From Clostridia bacterium (GTDB lineage: Bacteria; Bacillota; Clostridia; Christensenellales; Aristaeellaceae), in contig JAFZLE010000210.1 of assembly GCA_017551645.1 (NCBI GenBank), positions 1-5,590 on the forward strand: a stretch of 5,590 nt of DNA, in the 5' to 3' direction. The notes under the pieces were generated by a model that was not told where the DNA came from, did no database searches, and worked only from the letters and a program-made list of their open reading frames with translations. Shown here piece by piece: positions 5,535 through 5,590 of this stretch. Positions within the stretch are counted from its first letter, which is position 1. Every line of letters starts with the position of its first letter. The position numbers and the translations under genes are program-made.

Positions 5535-5566
5535 CGGCGGCAGTCAGGCGCCAAAGCCTGCCGCCG
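5535..5566 (+). terminator. GC-rich hairpin closing the zinc-ribbon operon
   Basis: CGGCGGCAG (5535-5543) and CTGCCGCCG (5558-5566) are a perfect 9-bp inverted repeat with a 14-nt interior. Alternatively, AGGC/GCCT (5546-5549 and 5556-5559) stack on a GGCGGC/GCCGCC outer stem with a 4-nt bulge. It begins 5 nt after the stop codon. No U-run follows (the next bases are CCCGGACAAAACC), so it is either a non-canonical terminator or an mRNA 3' end stabiliser. Confidence 0.5.
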
Positions 5567-5590
5567 CCCGGACAAAACCATTATACACAC

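Noticed and set aside
1..5590. CRISPR array, tRNA, rRNA, integrase, transposase or toxin-antitoxin pair
   Set aside because: No regularly spaced repeats, cloverleaf sequences, recombinase motifs or paired small genes of that type were found on either strand.

Overview
The window looks like chromosomal DNA of an anaerobic, moderately GC-rich member of the Bacillota (Clostridia). This is inferred from several things: a truncated electron-transfer flavoprotein gene at the left edge, strong AGGAGG-type ribosome binding sites, near-consensus sigma-A promoters, frequent use of the Ile codon ATA within otherwise GC-rich genes, and protein types (YifB/ComM ATPase, zinc-ribbon membrane proteins, a discoidin-like protein) common in gut Clostridia. 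The genus cannot be told from the sequence.

Left part (1-1860). The first 11 codons of etfB run off the left edge on the minus strand. A divergent intergenic region follows, with one promoter for each direction; both have a perfect TATAAT box with 17-bp spacing. The etf transcript would begin with a long stem-loop and carry a second one near its ribosome binding site. The complete comM/yifB AAA+ ATPase gene (plus strand) ends in a textbook intrinsic terminator.

Middle part (1861-3813). Base composition drops visibly and coding becomes sparse and damaged. There are about 300 bases of unexplained, hairpin-containing sequence. Then comes a minus-strand APH-family (aminoglycoside/choline kinase-like) phosphotransferase gene, broken by one frameshift although its promoter and probable terminator look intact. 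Another ~250 bases without a gene follow. Last is a minus-strand fragment that resembles the C-terminal end of a GH116 (DUF608) glycoside hydrolase whose remaining ~600 or more residues are missing. This stretch reads as an acquired or decaying segment between two healthy blocks.

Right part (3820-5590). High-GC coding resumes on the plus strand. A leaderless (no signal peptide) protein with a C-terminal discoidin/F5-8C-like domain starts exactly where the hydrolase fragment is cut off. A consensus promoter then drives a two-gene operon of zinc-ribbon proteins sharing the same N-terminal Cys4 module: one soluble with a beta-rich C-terminal domain, one with three membrane helices. A GC-rich hairpin closes the operon.

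The genes do not form one pathway. I see no defence system, CRISPR array, tRNA, rRNA or complete mobile element. The most interesting points are the etf leader, the frameshifted kinase with a live-looking promoter, the hydrolase relic abutting the discoidin gene, and the paired zinc-ribbon operon.
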